Origin: Spirosoma fluviale
GTDB lineage: Bacteria; Bacteroidota; Bacteroidia; Cytophagales; Spirosomataceae
Direction of reading: 5' to 3'
DNA length: 37,953 bases
Assembly: GCA_945906915.1 (NCBI GenBank)
Contig: CAMDSI010000003.1
Coordinates: 1 to 37,953 of the forward strand
A program made the position numbers and the translations under genes. The notes under the pieces are model-generated. The model made no database searches. It saw nothing but the letters and a program-made list of their open reading frames with translations, and was not told where the DNA came from. This document shows positions 24,601-32,260 of this stretch, in pieces; within the stretch, counting starts at the first letter, position 1, and the number at the start of each line of letters is the position of its first letter.

Positions 24601-25634
24601 TGAAATACATTCTACTAACTCTGCTTTTACCTTTTTTGAGTGTTGCTCAAGGGATAGATTTTTTACAGGTAAACTCCTTGCAAGAAGCGAGAGCTGCCGC
24701 TATTAAGCAAAACAAATTGCTCTTCATGGAGATCTATGCCCCAGATTGCCATATTTGCAATTCTTTTAAAGGAGTATTTACTCAAGCTGCGGTGGGGGCT
24801 TTGTACAATAAAAATTTCGTTAATTATCAATTAGACATTCGGAATCCAGCGAATGAAATGGCTTTAAAGCAAGCCGGGGTTATACTTAATGCAACACCTA
24901 CTTTCGTATTCTTTGAGCCTAAATCGATGAAAATCGTTCAGGCGCGAATATTTGGGGAGAAAGACAATACAGTAACCATGGTAAACGGAATAGGCTCAAA
25001 GGCAGCCAATCCTGCTGAGCAAGCGTCCCAATTTCCGAAACGTCTAGCAGCGGGAGAAAAGAATCCTGGTATGTTAATAAATTATGCCCAATTTGCCCGG
25101 ATTACGGGTGATACTTTGGCTAATATCAAGGCGATGAATGCCTATATAGCCTTATTGAAACCTACGCAATATAGCTCACAAACTACCTTTAATTTAATGC
25201 AAGTGGCCTTAATGAGCCACGATAATCGATTGTTTGACTATTTTATTCGTAATCTGAATTATTATAATTCAATTTTCGACCCATCGGTAGTTCGGATGGT
25301 TTATGAGAATATCTTTCAAATCACATTAACCAGCTCTCGTGCTGCACAATTAGGCGAAGCTGGTATGATGAAACTTAAATCACAAATGGCTAAAACAGGA
25401 CTAGATCGATCTAGCATCGTTCGTAGAACCTGGATGGTGGAATCTGACATGTTGTTTAAGCAGCGAAACGCTACGCAAGCAATGAAGGTAATCGATGAAC
25501 TCATCAATTCGATGCCAGGGGCTTTAGGCCCTAAAGAAAATCAATTCCTTTGTGATTATGTGAAGGGAAAAACAAAAGACGCCAGCGCTTTGAAAAAGGC
25601 TAAATCCAATTGGTGCCTTTACGGGACGAAATAA
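24600..25634 (+). CDS. Secreted thioredoxin-fold protein
   Basis: A 344-residue protein with an N-terminal signal peptide (MKYILLTLLLPFLSVAQG), so it is probably periplasmic. A thioredoxin domain follows (about 20-150): KLLFMEIYAPDCHICNSFKGVF with a C50xxC53 pair and the later NATPTFVFF cis-proline segment. The remaining 190 or so residues are helical (GEKNPGMLINYAQFARITGD...), possibly a repeat-type scaffold. CHIC is less oxidising than the WCGPC centre, so reducing or isomerase activity is likely. It begins at the last base of the gldC stop codon. Its stop lies one base from that of the convergent small membrane-protein gene. Confidence 0.83.
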   Translation: MKYILLTLLLPFLSVAQGIDFLQVNSLQEARAAAIKQNKLLFMEIYAPDCHICNSFKGVFTQAAVGALYNKNFVNYQLDIRNPANEMALKQAGVILNATPTFVFFEPKSMKIVQARIFGEKDNTVTMVNGIGSKAANPAEQASQFPKRLAAGEKNPGMLINYAQFARITGDTLANIKAMNAYIALLKPTQYSSQTTFNLMQVALMSHDNRLFDYFIRNLNYYNSIFDPSVVRMVYENIFQITLTSSRAAQLGEAGMMKLKSQMAKTGLDRSSIVRRTWMVESDMLFKQRNATQAMKVIDELINSMPGALGPKENQFLCDYVKGKTKDASALKKAKSNWCLYGTK

Positions 25635-25635
25635 T

Positions 25636-25824
25636 TTAGCGAATAAAGGCGCGGTAAGTCATCACAATTAAGCAAATGATAAACATCAAGATAGATATCT
25701 TGTTAATCGTATGCATCGCACGAATATTAAAATTAGAGGGTGCACCTGGCTTGGGTTTCTTGAAGACACGAACGAAATACGTAAAAACTTCACCTACCTT
25801 AAATTGTTCTCTTAATCTGCTCAT
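25636..25824 (-). CDS. Small membrane protein (DUF6728-like)
   Basis: A 62-residue protein with a basic first half (KVGEVFTYFVRVFKKPKPGAPSNFNIRAMHTINKISI) and a single hydrophobic helix (LMFIICLIVMTYRAFI) at the C-terminus. It resembles the small DUF6728 family of Bacteroidota, which shares the pattern of a short cytoplasmic part, NIKxMHxINxIS, then one transmembrane helix; I base this on memory. Function unknown. It follows ispG by four bases in the same direction, so it is the last gene of that transcript. An opposite-strand frame (25676-25876) is a shadow. Confidence 0.72.
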   Translation of the reverse strand: MSRLREQFKVGEVFTYFVRVFKKPKPGAPSNFNIRAMHTINKISILMFIICLIVMTYRAFIR

Positions 25825-25828
25825 TTTT

Positions 25829-27814
25829 CTATTCGTTTACAGACGGCTCACGCCAGTCCCCATGTTCTTTAATTAGTTGAATTAACTCATCTACCGCTGA
25901 ATCCGCAGGAACGGACTTTTTAACGACATCCTGACCCTTATAAAGCGCAATCTTATCTTTTCCGATTCCTACATAGCCATAATCGGCATCAGCCATTTCG
26001 CCTGGTCCATTCACAATACATCCCATGATTCCTATTTTGACGCCTTTTAGGTGATCTGTTTTTTGGCGAATCAAAGCGGTCGTTTCTTGTAAGTCAAATA
26101 AGGTTCGGCCACAAGAAGGGCAAGAAATATATTCAGTCTTGGAAATACGCATTCGGCTAGCTTGTAGCGTCCCAAAATTCGTCGCATTACACAAGGCCTC
26201 TTTGTTTTTAGCATGATTCAAACTTAACAAAAGCCCATCTCCAAAACCATCAATAAATAGAGCTCCTCCATCAGTAGGTGCAAACAATTGAAATTGATCA
26301 TCCGAAATAGAAGAATAATTCAAGTGAATAATCACCGGATTCACAATGCCTTTATCCATCAAATGGAAGAAGGCGCGACGAATCGCTGGCATTTGATGCG
26401 CATTGGTTGATTTCAAAACTATCACGCACGTTTGATCAAATGAATCCGATCCCCCTAGTAATTCAGCCGCATCTAGTGCAACAAAATTTAAAACTGGGTG
26501 CTTTACGGTTGCCGTTTCAAAATCCGAATAGTTGAATAAGGGATAAACAAAATCAGAGGCCTGATAAACAGACGAATCTTGAATTTGGCGTAAACCATTA
26601 GGCAACATAAAATCAAGCGTCTGCTTGCCCGTATAGATAAAATCGGCTCCTAAATCATTCATGGCCCACTTATCAGGTTCAGGCAAGTAGAAGTGACCAA
26701 TGGCTTTTAAATCTGCAATCTCAATAGATGTTCTTGACGAAAAATCCGCAATTACGCGAGGCACTTGATGTCCACCAATCGAAAAAATCTCTGATGTCTT
26801 TCTACGGAAATGTGCGAATGGGTGAATAGGGGAGTCAAATGCTGCAGAAATACCTTCAAATGAATCAATAGGATCTTGGGATGAAGCACGTGAGTCATAG
26901 CGACGAACTAAATCTTGCGCTACCGGAATTTCAAATTCTGGATCCTCCGTCAATGAAACACGAATGGTATCGCCTAAACCATCTTCTAATAACGTTCCTA
27001 TCCCTACAGCCGATTTAATCCGACCATCTTCACCCTCACCGGCCTCTGTCACACCTAAGTGCATCGGATAATCCTTAAATCCTCCGTCCTTTAATTTCTT
27101 ACTCAATAATCGATACGCTTCCACCATCACCTGTGTATTGGAAGATTTCATCGAAAGGACGATATTAAAATAATTCTCATCCTCACAAATGCGCAGAAAT
27201 TCAAGAGCTGATTGCACCATCCCATTAGGAGTATCGCCATAACGACTTAAGATACGATCAGATAAAGAACCGTGGTTTGTTCCAATGCGCATCGCCGTTC
27301 CATATTCCTTACAAATTTTGACTAAGGGAAGGAATTTATCCCGAATACGGTCTAATTCAGCTGCATAGGATGCATCGGTATAATCAATTGTCTCAAAACG
27401 CTTCTTATCCGCGTAATTACCCGGATTAATACGCACCTTCTCGACAATTCTAGCGGCTAATTCAGCCGCATTAGGCGTAAAGTGTATATCGGCTACTAGA
27501 GGCGTATGATAACCTCGCTCACGTAAACCTTTGCGGATATTTTCTAGGTTTTGGGCTTCCTTAACTGATGGAGCCGTAATCCTGACTAATTCACAGCCTG
27601 CATCAATCATTCGAATCGATTGCTCGATAGAACCTTGGGTATCCATCGTATCTACCGTAGTCATCGACTGAATTCGAATAGGGAAATCTGACCCTAAATA
27701 AAGGTCGCCGATTTGCACAGGAATGGTGCTGCGTCTTGTATACGTATACAAAGACGACGCATAACGATTACCGTCTGCAATTAAAGGATCTGTGGACAAA
27801 GGTAAATTAGACAT
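25829..27814 (-). CDS. ispG: 4-hydroxy-3-methylbut-2-enyl diphosphate synthase
   Basis: A 661-residue IspG (GcpE), the [4Fe-4S] enzyme of the MEP isoprenoid pathway that turns MEcPP into HMBPP. It is the long form, with an insert between the TIM-barrel and cluster domains that is characteristic of Bacteroidota, plants and a few others. The N-terminal barrel has RIQSMTTVDTMDTQGS, VADIHFTPNAA and RINPGNY; the C-terminal domain has SCPSCGRTLFDLQ and GIMGCIVNGPGEM, whose cysteines hold the cluster. I use the ATG at 27814 (MSNLPL). The MFS gene ends 30 bases upstream and the small membrane protein starts four bases downstream. Confidence 0.95.
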   Translation of the reverse strand: MSNLPLSTDPLIADGNRYASSLYTYTRRSTIPVQIGDLYLGSDFPIRIQSMTTVDTMDTQGSIEQSIRMIDAGCELVRITAPSVKEAQNLENIRKGLRERGYHTPLVADIHFTPNAAELAARIVEKVRINPGNYADKKRFETIDYTDASYAAELDRIRDKFLPLVKICKEYGTAMRIGTNHGSLSDRILSRYGDTPNGMVQSALEFLRICEDENYFNIVLSMKSSNTQVMVEAYRLLSKKLKDGGFKDYPMHLGVTEAGEGEDGRIKSAVGIGTLLEDGLGDTIRVSLTEDPEFEIPVAQDLVRRYDSRASSQDPIDSFEGISAAFDSPIHPFAHFRRKTSEIFSIGGHQVPRVIADFSSRTSIEIADLKAIGHFYLPEPDKWAMNDLGADFIYTGKQTLDFMLPNGLRQIQDSSVYQASDFVYPLFNYSDFETATVKHPVLNFVALDAAELLGGSDSFDQTCVIVLKSTNAHQMPAIRRAFFHLMDKGIVNPVIIHLNYSSISDDQFQLFAPTDGGALFIDGFGDGLLLSLNHAKNKEALCNATNFGTLQASRMRISKTEYISCPSCGRTLFDLQETTALIRQKTDHLKGVKIGIMGCIVNGPGEMADADYGYVGIGKDKIALYKGQDVVKKSVPADSAVDELIQLIKEHGDWREPSVNE

Positions 27815-27844
27815 AGCGGGAATAAAACGCAAAAATAGGCAATT

Positions 27845-29047
27845 CTACTTCCAAGAACTCTTTTTATGCCCAATTGTTGCGTAAAAATAGATAAAAATAT
27901 AACAAGGAATCAAAATCAAGTAAGCTGACTGTGTATTACCTAGCTGATCCGCTATTTTACCATATAACAAAGGCATCAAAGCCCCGCCCGAGATCATCAT
28001 AATAATCAAAGCAGAACCTATCTTAGTAAATTTACCTAATCCCTTAATAGCTAGAGGCCATAATGCAGGCCACATCAAGGCATTTGCAAAACCTAAAAGC
28101 GCTAAACATAAAACAGAATTAAATCCGGTAAAGGTAATGGCGCCTATTGAAAAAAGGACTCCTAAAATAGCCGAATAATTCAAGGCTTTTTGTTGAGACA
28201 AATATTTTGGAATAAAAAAGATACCAATCACGTAACCCACTAACATCCCATATAAGGTATAGGTGGTGAAGATCTTAGCCACATCCTTACTAAAACCTTG
28301 TGAAACACCATAATTAATAATTGTGTCGCCCGCAATCACTTCCACGCCTACATACAAGAAAAAAGCTACCAGACCTAAGACCAAACTCGGATAAGACCAA
28401 ACACTCGACTTCGCATTCCCAGCTTCTTCCACCGTCTCGTCTGCTTCTACTTCAGGTAAAGACGAGAACCACACCCAAACCGCTAAAACAACTAAAACCG
28501 CCGTCATAATTCCATAAGGCATAATAACGATGGCTAATTTTGAAGTACCCGCGACCGCACTAGACAGAAATAATCCACCAAAAATAAACTGACTTAAAAT
28601 ACCCGCCACCTTATTGCAAATTCCCATGACAGAAATTCGTTGTGCCGCTGAATCTGCGGGTCCCAAAATCGTCACATAAGGATTCGAAGCTGTTTGTAGA
28701 AGTGCTAAACCAGTTCCAATGACGAAAAGCCCAAATAAGAACATGGGATAATTTTCCATTTGAGCCGCTGGAATGAATAATAAAGTTCCCACAGCCATCG
28801 CTAAAAGTCCTAAAGACATCCCTTTTTTAAAGCCAGTCTTAGCTAAGACCCAAGAAGACGGAATCGCCATCACGAAATAGGAAATGAAAAAGGCAAAGGT
28901 GACTAATAAGGAATCGAAATTGTTTAATTGAAAAGCATCCTTAAAGAAGGCGATCAGCACCGAATTCACCCAGGTCACAAATCCGAAGACAAAGAAGAGA
29001 ATACCGATAATTAAAAGAGGTCCGTTTACGTTTTTTGATTGGTTCAT
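27845..29047 (-). CDS. Sugar MFS transporter (FucP/GluP-like)
   Basis: A 400-residue inner-membrane transporter with about twelve helices, of the FHS (L-fucose:H+ symporter) type in the major facilitator superfamily. The start FGFVTWVNSVLIAFFKDAF and LLQTASNPYVTILGP match that group. I use the ATG at 29047 (MNQSKNVNGPLLI) because it lies five bases after the GH109-like stop and the upstream ATG gives a 17-residue run unlike a transporter N-terminus. Next to a GH109-like gene it probably imports a sugar or amino sugar released by that enzyme. Substrate is not decided by sequence. Confidence 0.87.
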   Translation of the reverse strand: MNQSKNVNGPLLIIGILFFVFGFVTWVNSVLIAFFKDAFQLNNFDSLLVTFAFFISYFVMAIPSSWVLAKTGFKKGMSLGLLAMAVGTLLFIPAAQMENYPMFLFGLFVIGTGLALLQTASNPYVTILGPADSAAQRISVMGICNKVAGILSQFIFGGLFLSSAVAGTSKLAIVIMPYGIMTAVLVVLAVWVWFSSLPEVEADETVEEAGNAKSSVWSYPSLVLGLVAFFLYVGVEVIAGDTIINYGVSQGFSKDVAKIFTTYTLYGMLVGYVIGIFFIPKYLSQQKALNYSAILGVLFSIGAITFTGFNSVLCLALLGFANALMWPALWPLAIKGLGKFTKIGSALIIMMISGGALMPLLYGKIADQLGNTQSAYLILIPCYIFIYFYATIGHKKSSWK

Positions 29048-29052
29048 TTGGT

Positions 29053-30405
29053 TTAGTATTGATCGTTTAAAGCAAAAATTGGTTGATTTTTTTTCCATTT
29101 ACCCCGGGTAAAATCAGGGATTTGAATAGGAGCGGAGCCCTTCTTGATGGACTCCTCTGAAAGGGGTGCAATGGCAGACCATGCCGCCGCATCATATACG
29201 TCGATCGGTGGAGCTACCTTCGCTTTAATTGCCTCAATAAAGGCTCTTAAAACAAAATAATCAATTCCTCCATGGCCGGCATTTTCTGCATCTACGGCAT
29301 GTGATTTCCACAAAGGATGATCGTATTTATCTAAATAAGGCTTGGCTTCTTCCCAGCGATGCGCTTTGGCAGAAACACCCTCTAGATAAATCGATTTATT
29401 ATCTTCCATCCAAAGACCTTTCGTTCCCTGAACTCTAAATCCGAGTGAATAAGGACGAGGTGAATTCGTATCATGCGTAATAAGTATGGTTTCTCCGTTT
29501 ACACACTTAATCATCGTCTGAACAATATCGCCGCATTTGAAATTCACTTTCGCATTCGGATGATCAGCACCGCCTTTTTCTACGATGTAATTATGTAATC
29601 CCAAAGCAGGTGTCGCCATCGACGTTAAATAAGCAAACTGATTTCCACGGTTTATATTTAACATTTCAGCCACAGGTCCTAAGCCGTGAGTAGGATACAA
29701 ATCTCCGTTGCGATCGACAGAATGCTGGGTACGCCATTTGGCCTCTGAAAAACCCTTCTCCCCAAATTCAACACCACCACCATAACCTTGCTTTCCATCA
29801 TTAAATTTGACTTCGCGCAAATCATGTTGATAACCACATTGAACGTGATTTAAGGTACCAAACATCCCTTGGCGAACCATATTTAAAGTTGCCAGCACAT
29901 CTCGACGGTAACACACATTCTCTAAAATCATGCAATGAGAACCTGTTTTCTCGTACATATTCACCAAATCCCAGGATTCCTTCAAGGTAACGGTAGCCGA
30001 AACTTCCACGCCAGCGTATTTGCCTTGTTTCATCACTTCTAAGGCCATCGGAACGTGCCATTCCCAAGGAGTTGCAATTACAACACCATCGATATCCGTA
30101 CGTTTAGCTAAATTTTCAAAATCTTTTTCCGTCTTTCCGTACACTGCAGGAGCGGGACGACCTTTTTCTGAAATCATCTTCAAGGCAATATCAATTGCTT
30201 TCGGATCTATATCACAGATCGCCACGACTTCGACGTCCGTTCGATACATAGCCATTTCCAGGTGATTTTGGCCTCTTAATCCAACACCGATAAAACCTAA
30301 ACGTACTTTCGTTTGTTCTTCAGGTAGAGTCCTTAAATAAGTGGGAAATAAAGCGGTACCTGAGCTATATAGTAAGGAATCAGAGATAAATTTCCTTCTT
30401 TTCAT
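29053..30405 (-). CDS. GH109-like oxidoreductase (Gfo/Idh/MocA)
   Basis: A 450-residue Gfo/Idh/MocA-fold protein. The start MKRRKFISDSLLYSS is Tat-like (RRKFI), so export as a folded, NAD-bound enzyme is likely. The Rossmann domain follows, GFIGVGLRGQNHLEMA (about 37-52) and DGVVIATPWEWHVPMA (about 105-120). The segments YPTHGLGPVAEMLNINRGN and GHGGIDYFVLRAF match family GH109, the NAD-dependent retaining alpha-N-acetylgalactosaminidases. Members act by temporary oxidation at C3 of the sugar. It lies five bases upstream of the FucP-like transporter, an arrangement fit for use of GalNAc-containing glycans. Ordinary sugar dehydrogenase activity remains possible. Confidence 0.85.
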   Translation of the reverse strand: MKRRKFISDSLLYSSGTALFPTYLRTLPEEQTKVRLGFIGVGLRGQNHLEMAMYRTDVEVVAICDIDPKAIDIALKMISEKGRPAPAVYGKTEKDFENLAKRTDIDGVVIATPWEWHVPMALEVMKQGKYAGVEVSATVTLKESWDLVNMYEKTGSHCMILENVCYRRDVLATLNMVRQGMFGTLNHVQCGYQHDLREVKFNDGKQGYGGGVEFGEKGFSEAKWRTQHSVDRNGDLYPTHGLGPVAEMLNINRGNQFAYLTSMATPALGLHNYIVEKGGADHPNAKVNFKCGDIVQTMIKCVNGETILITHDTNSPRPYSLGFRVQGTKGLWMEDNKSIYLEGVSAKAHRWEEAKPYLDKYDHPLWKSHAVDAENAGHGGIDYFVLRAFIEAIKAKVAPPIDVYDAAAWSAIAPLSEESIKKGSAPIQIPDFTRGKWKKNQPIFALNDQY

Positions 30406-30475
30406 TTTGTTAATGATAGGTTATAAAAGATGAAATTTAAGGAAAATACTTTAATTTTATAGGAATTTAGAAAAA

Positions 30476-30898
30476 ATGACTGAAGCAACACGCGTTACCG
30501 TATTCCGAAAAGAGCATTTCAATGCAGCTCATCGATTGCATAATCCACTTTGGACTGCAGAGAAGAACAAAGAAATATTCGGATTGTGTAACAATCCGAA
30601 CTACCATGGACATAATTATGAATTAATTATCCAGGTTACCGGAACAATTGACCCAGAAACGGGTTATGTTATTGATACAAAGTTTTTATCTGATTTAGCG
30701 CAAACAGAAGTGTGCAAAAAATTTGATCACAAGAATTTAAATTTAGACGTACCTGAGTTCGCAGATTTAAATCCTTCAGCAGAAAACATTGTCATCGTTA
30801 TTTATAATAAAATGAGGGCTAAACTCCCTTCTAAATTAGATTTAAAAATCAGATTATATGAAACCGAACGAAATTTCGTTGAATTCCCTGCTAATTGA
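30476..30898 (+). CDS. queD: 6-carboxytetrahydropterin synthase / PTPS family
   Basis: A 140-residue T-fold enzyme of the 6-pyruvoyl-tetrahydropterin synthase family. Zinc ligands are H19 in FNAAHRL and H44, H46 in YHGHNYE; C38 in GLCNNPNYHGH is the expected catalytic cysteine, and FDHKNLN holds the catalytic aspartate and histidine. Substrate is dihydroneopterin triphosphate, made by FolE, which is the next gene. The product may be 6-carboxytetrahydropterin (queuosine route) or a pyruvoyl-tetrahydropterin-like compound. No other queuosine gene is here. The folE frame starts inside this gene, so the two are translationally linked. Confidence 0.9.
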   Translation: MTEATRVTVFRKEHFNAAHRLHNPLWTAEKNKEIFGLCNNPNYHGHNYELIIQVTGTIDPETGYVIDTKFLSDLAQTEVCKKFDHKNLNLDVPEFADLNPSAENIVIVIYNKMRAKLPSKLDLKIRLYETERNFVEFPAN

Positions 30899-31559
30899 TA
30901 ATGACCATTTCTTGTTGAATGACGAGGAAATTGGGGACAATCATGTAGCCACCTCTATCGAAACACCGATGAGGGAGGATGCATTTGATCTTTCAGATTC
31001 AGAAAAAATAGCCATCATTGAATCTCATTTCCGTGAAATCATGTTGACCTTAGGTTTAGACCTAACAGATGATTCTTTGCGCGGAACTCCTAAGCGAGTA
31101 GCTAAAATGTACATCCAAGAGATATTTAATGGATTAAATCCAGCTAACGAGCCTAAAATCGCCTTATTTGATAATAAATATGGCTATAATGAAATGTTGA
31201 TCGAAAAGAATATTTCTTTCTATTCGAATTGCGAACACCATTTTGTACCCATCGTAGGTAAAACACACATTGCGTACATTTCATCGGGTCAAGTAATTGG
31301 GCTTTCGAAATTGAATCGCATTGTTCAATATTTTGCTAAAAGACCTCAAGTTCAAGAGCGTTTGACCATGCAAATTGCTAAATTCCTTCAAAAGGTATTA
31401 AAAACGGATCATGTGGCGGTTTTCATCGATGCTAAACACTTGTGCGTTTCTTCTAGAGGAGTTAAAGATGATGCTACTTCTACAATTACCTCGTATTATG
31501 GAGGTAAATTCCAAGAGGAAAATACCAAAAGAGAATTCTTACAGTCTATCCAAGGTTAA
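30858..31559 (+). CDS. folE: GTP cyclohydrolase I
   Basis: A 233-residue type I GTP cyclohydrolase that forms dihydroneopterin triphosphate from GTP. The catalytic core starts near residue 50 (IESHFREIMLTLGLDLTDDSLRGTPKRVAKMY). The zinc site is in FYSNCEHHFVPIVGK and CVSSRGVKDD, with IGLSKLNRIVQYFAKRPQVQERLT as the usual family block. The ATG at 30858 overlaps queD by 41 bp. The next in-frame ATG (30969) is in MREDAFDLS, which aligns inside the family's N-terminal part, so the overlap start or a TTG just after the queD stop is more likely. It feeds queD and possibly the SDR next to it. Confidence 0.94.
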   Translation: MKPNEISLNSLLIDNDHFLLNDEEIGDNHVATSIETPMREDAFDLSDSEKIAIIESHFREIMLTLGLDLTDDSLRGTPKRVAKMYIQEIFNGLNPANEPKIALFDNKYGYNEMLIEKNISFYSNCEHHFVPIVGKTHIAYISSGQVIGLSKLNRIVQYFAKRPQVQERLTMQIAKFLQKVLKTDHVAVFIDAKHLCVSSRGVKDDATSTITSYYGGKFQEENTKREFLQSIQG

Positions 31560-31561
31560 TT

Positions 31562-32260
31562 ATGGGAAAATACGTTATTGTAGGTGCTAGCCAAGGGATT
31601 GGCGAGTCCATTGCTACTGCTTTGGTCGCTAAAGGCCATGAAGTCATTAATTTTTCTCGAAACCCTACCAGTATTTCGGGAGTTGTGAATTATACTTGGG
31701 ATGCTCTAGCATCTGACGATTCTGCTTTAGCAGCAATTACAGGTCCCTTAGACGGAATTGCCTATTGCCCAGGGAGCATCAACTTAAAACCATTTCATCG
31801 TTTAGCTTCAGCAGATTTTGAAAAAGATTTCCAAATAAATGTTTTGGGCGCGGTACGAGTGATTCAAGCTTTATTACCTGCCTTAAAACAATCAGATACG
31901 TCATCCATCGTTTTATTTAGTACGGTCGCTGTGCAGACGGGAATGGGATTCCATGCTTCCATTGCGAGTGCAAAAGGAGCCATAGAAGGTTTGACTAGAT
32001 CTTTAGCAGCTGAATTATCAGCTAATAAAATTCGGGTAAATGCCATAGCACCATCCTTGACTTTAACTCCATTAGCTGGAGCCTTATTAAATTCACCGGA
32101 AAAAATCGAAGCAGGAGGAAAACGCCATCCCCTAGGACGTGTGGGACAAGCGGAGGATGTAGCTAATTTAGCGGCATTCCTTTTAGACCCGACAAATTCG
32201 TGGATTACAGGTCAAATAATGGGGGTAGATGGGGGAATCGGTTCCTTAAGGACGAATTAA
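31562..32260 (+). CDS. SDR-family protein lacking the catalytic tyrosine
   Basis: A 232-residue classical-length short-chain dehydrogenase/reductase. The cofactor motif is VGASQGIGES (7-16), the N-loop YCPGSI replaces the usual NNAG, and S120 stands where the catalytic serine belongs. The YxxxK motif is altered: K138 is present but the position four residues before it is I134 (codon ATT), so the catalytic tyrosine is missing. The C-terminal part, DPTNSWITGQIMGVDGG, is normal. It starts two bases after folE, in line with a pterin-pathway role such as a sepiapterin-reductase-like step, or a non-catalytic one. It overlaps the convergent CDF gene by 4 bp. Confidence 0.86.
   Translation: MGKYVIVGASQGIGESIATALVAKGHEVINFSRNPTSISGVVNYTWDALASDDSALAAITGPLDGIAYCPGSINLKPFHRLASADFEKDFQINVLGAVRVIQALLPALKQSDTSSIVLFSTVAVQTGMGFHASIASAKGAIEGLTRSLAAELSANKIRVNAIAPSLTLTPLAGALLNSPEKIEAGGKRHPLGRVGQAEDVANLAAFLLDPTNSWITGQIMGVDGGIGSLRTN

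Noticed and set aside
25676-25876. Plus-strand ORF of 66 residues after the thioredoxin-like gene
   Set aside because: It is antisense to the small membrane-protein gene, whose four-base spacing from ispG and membrane helix are more convincing.
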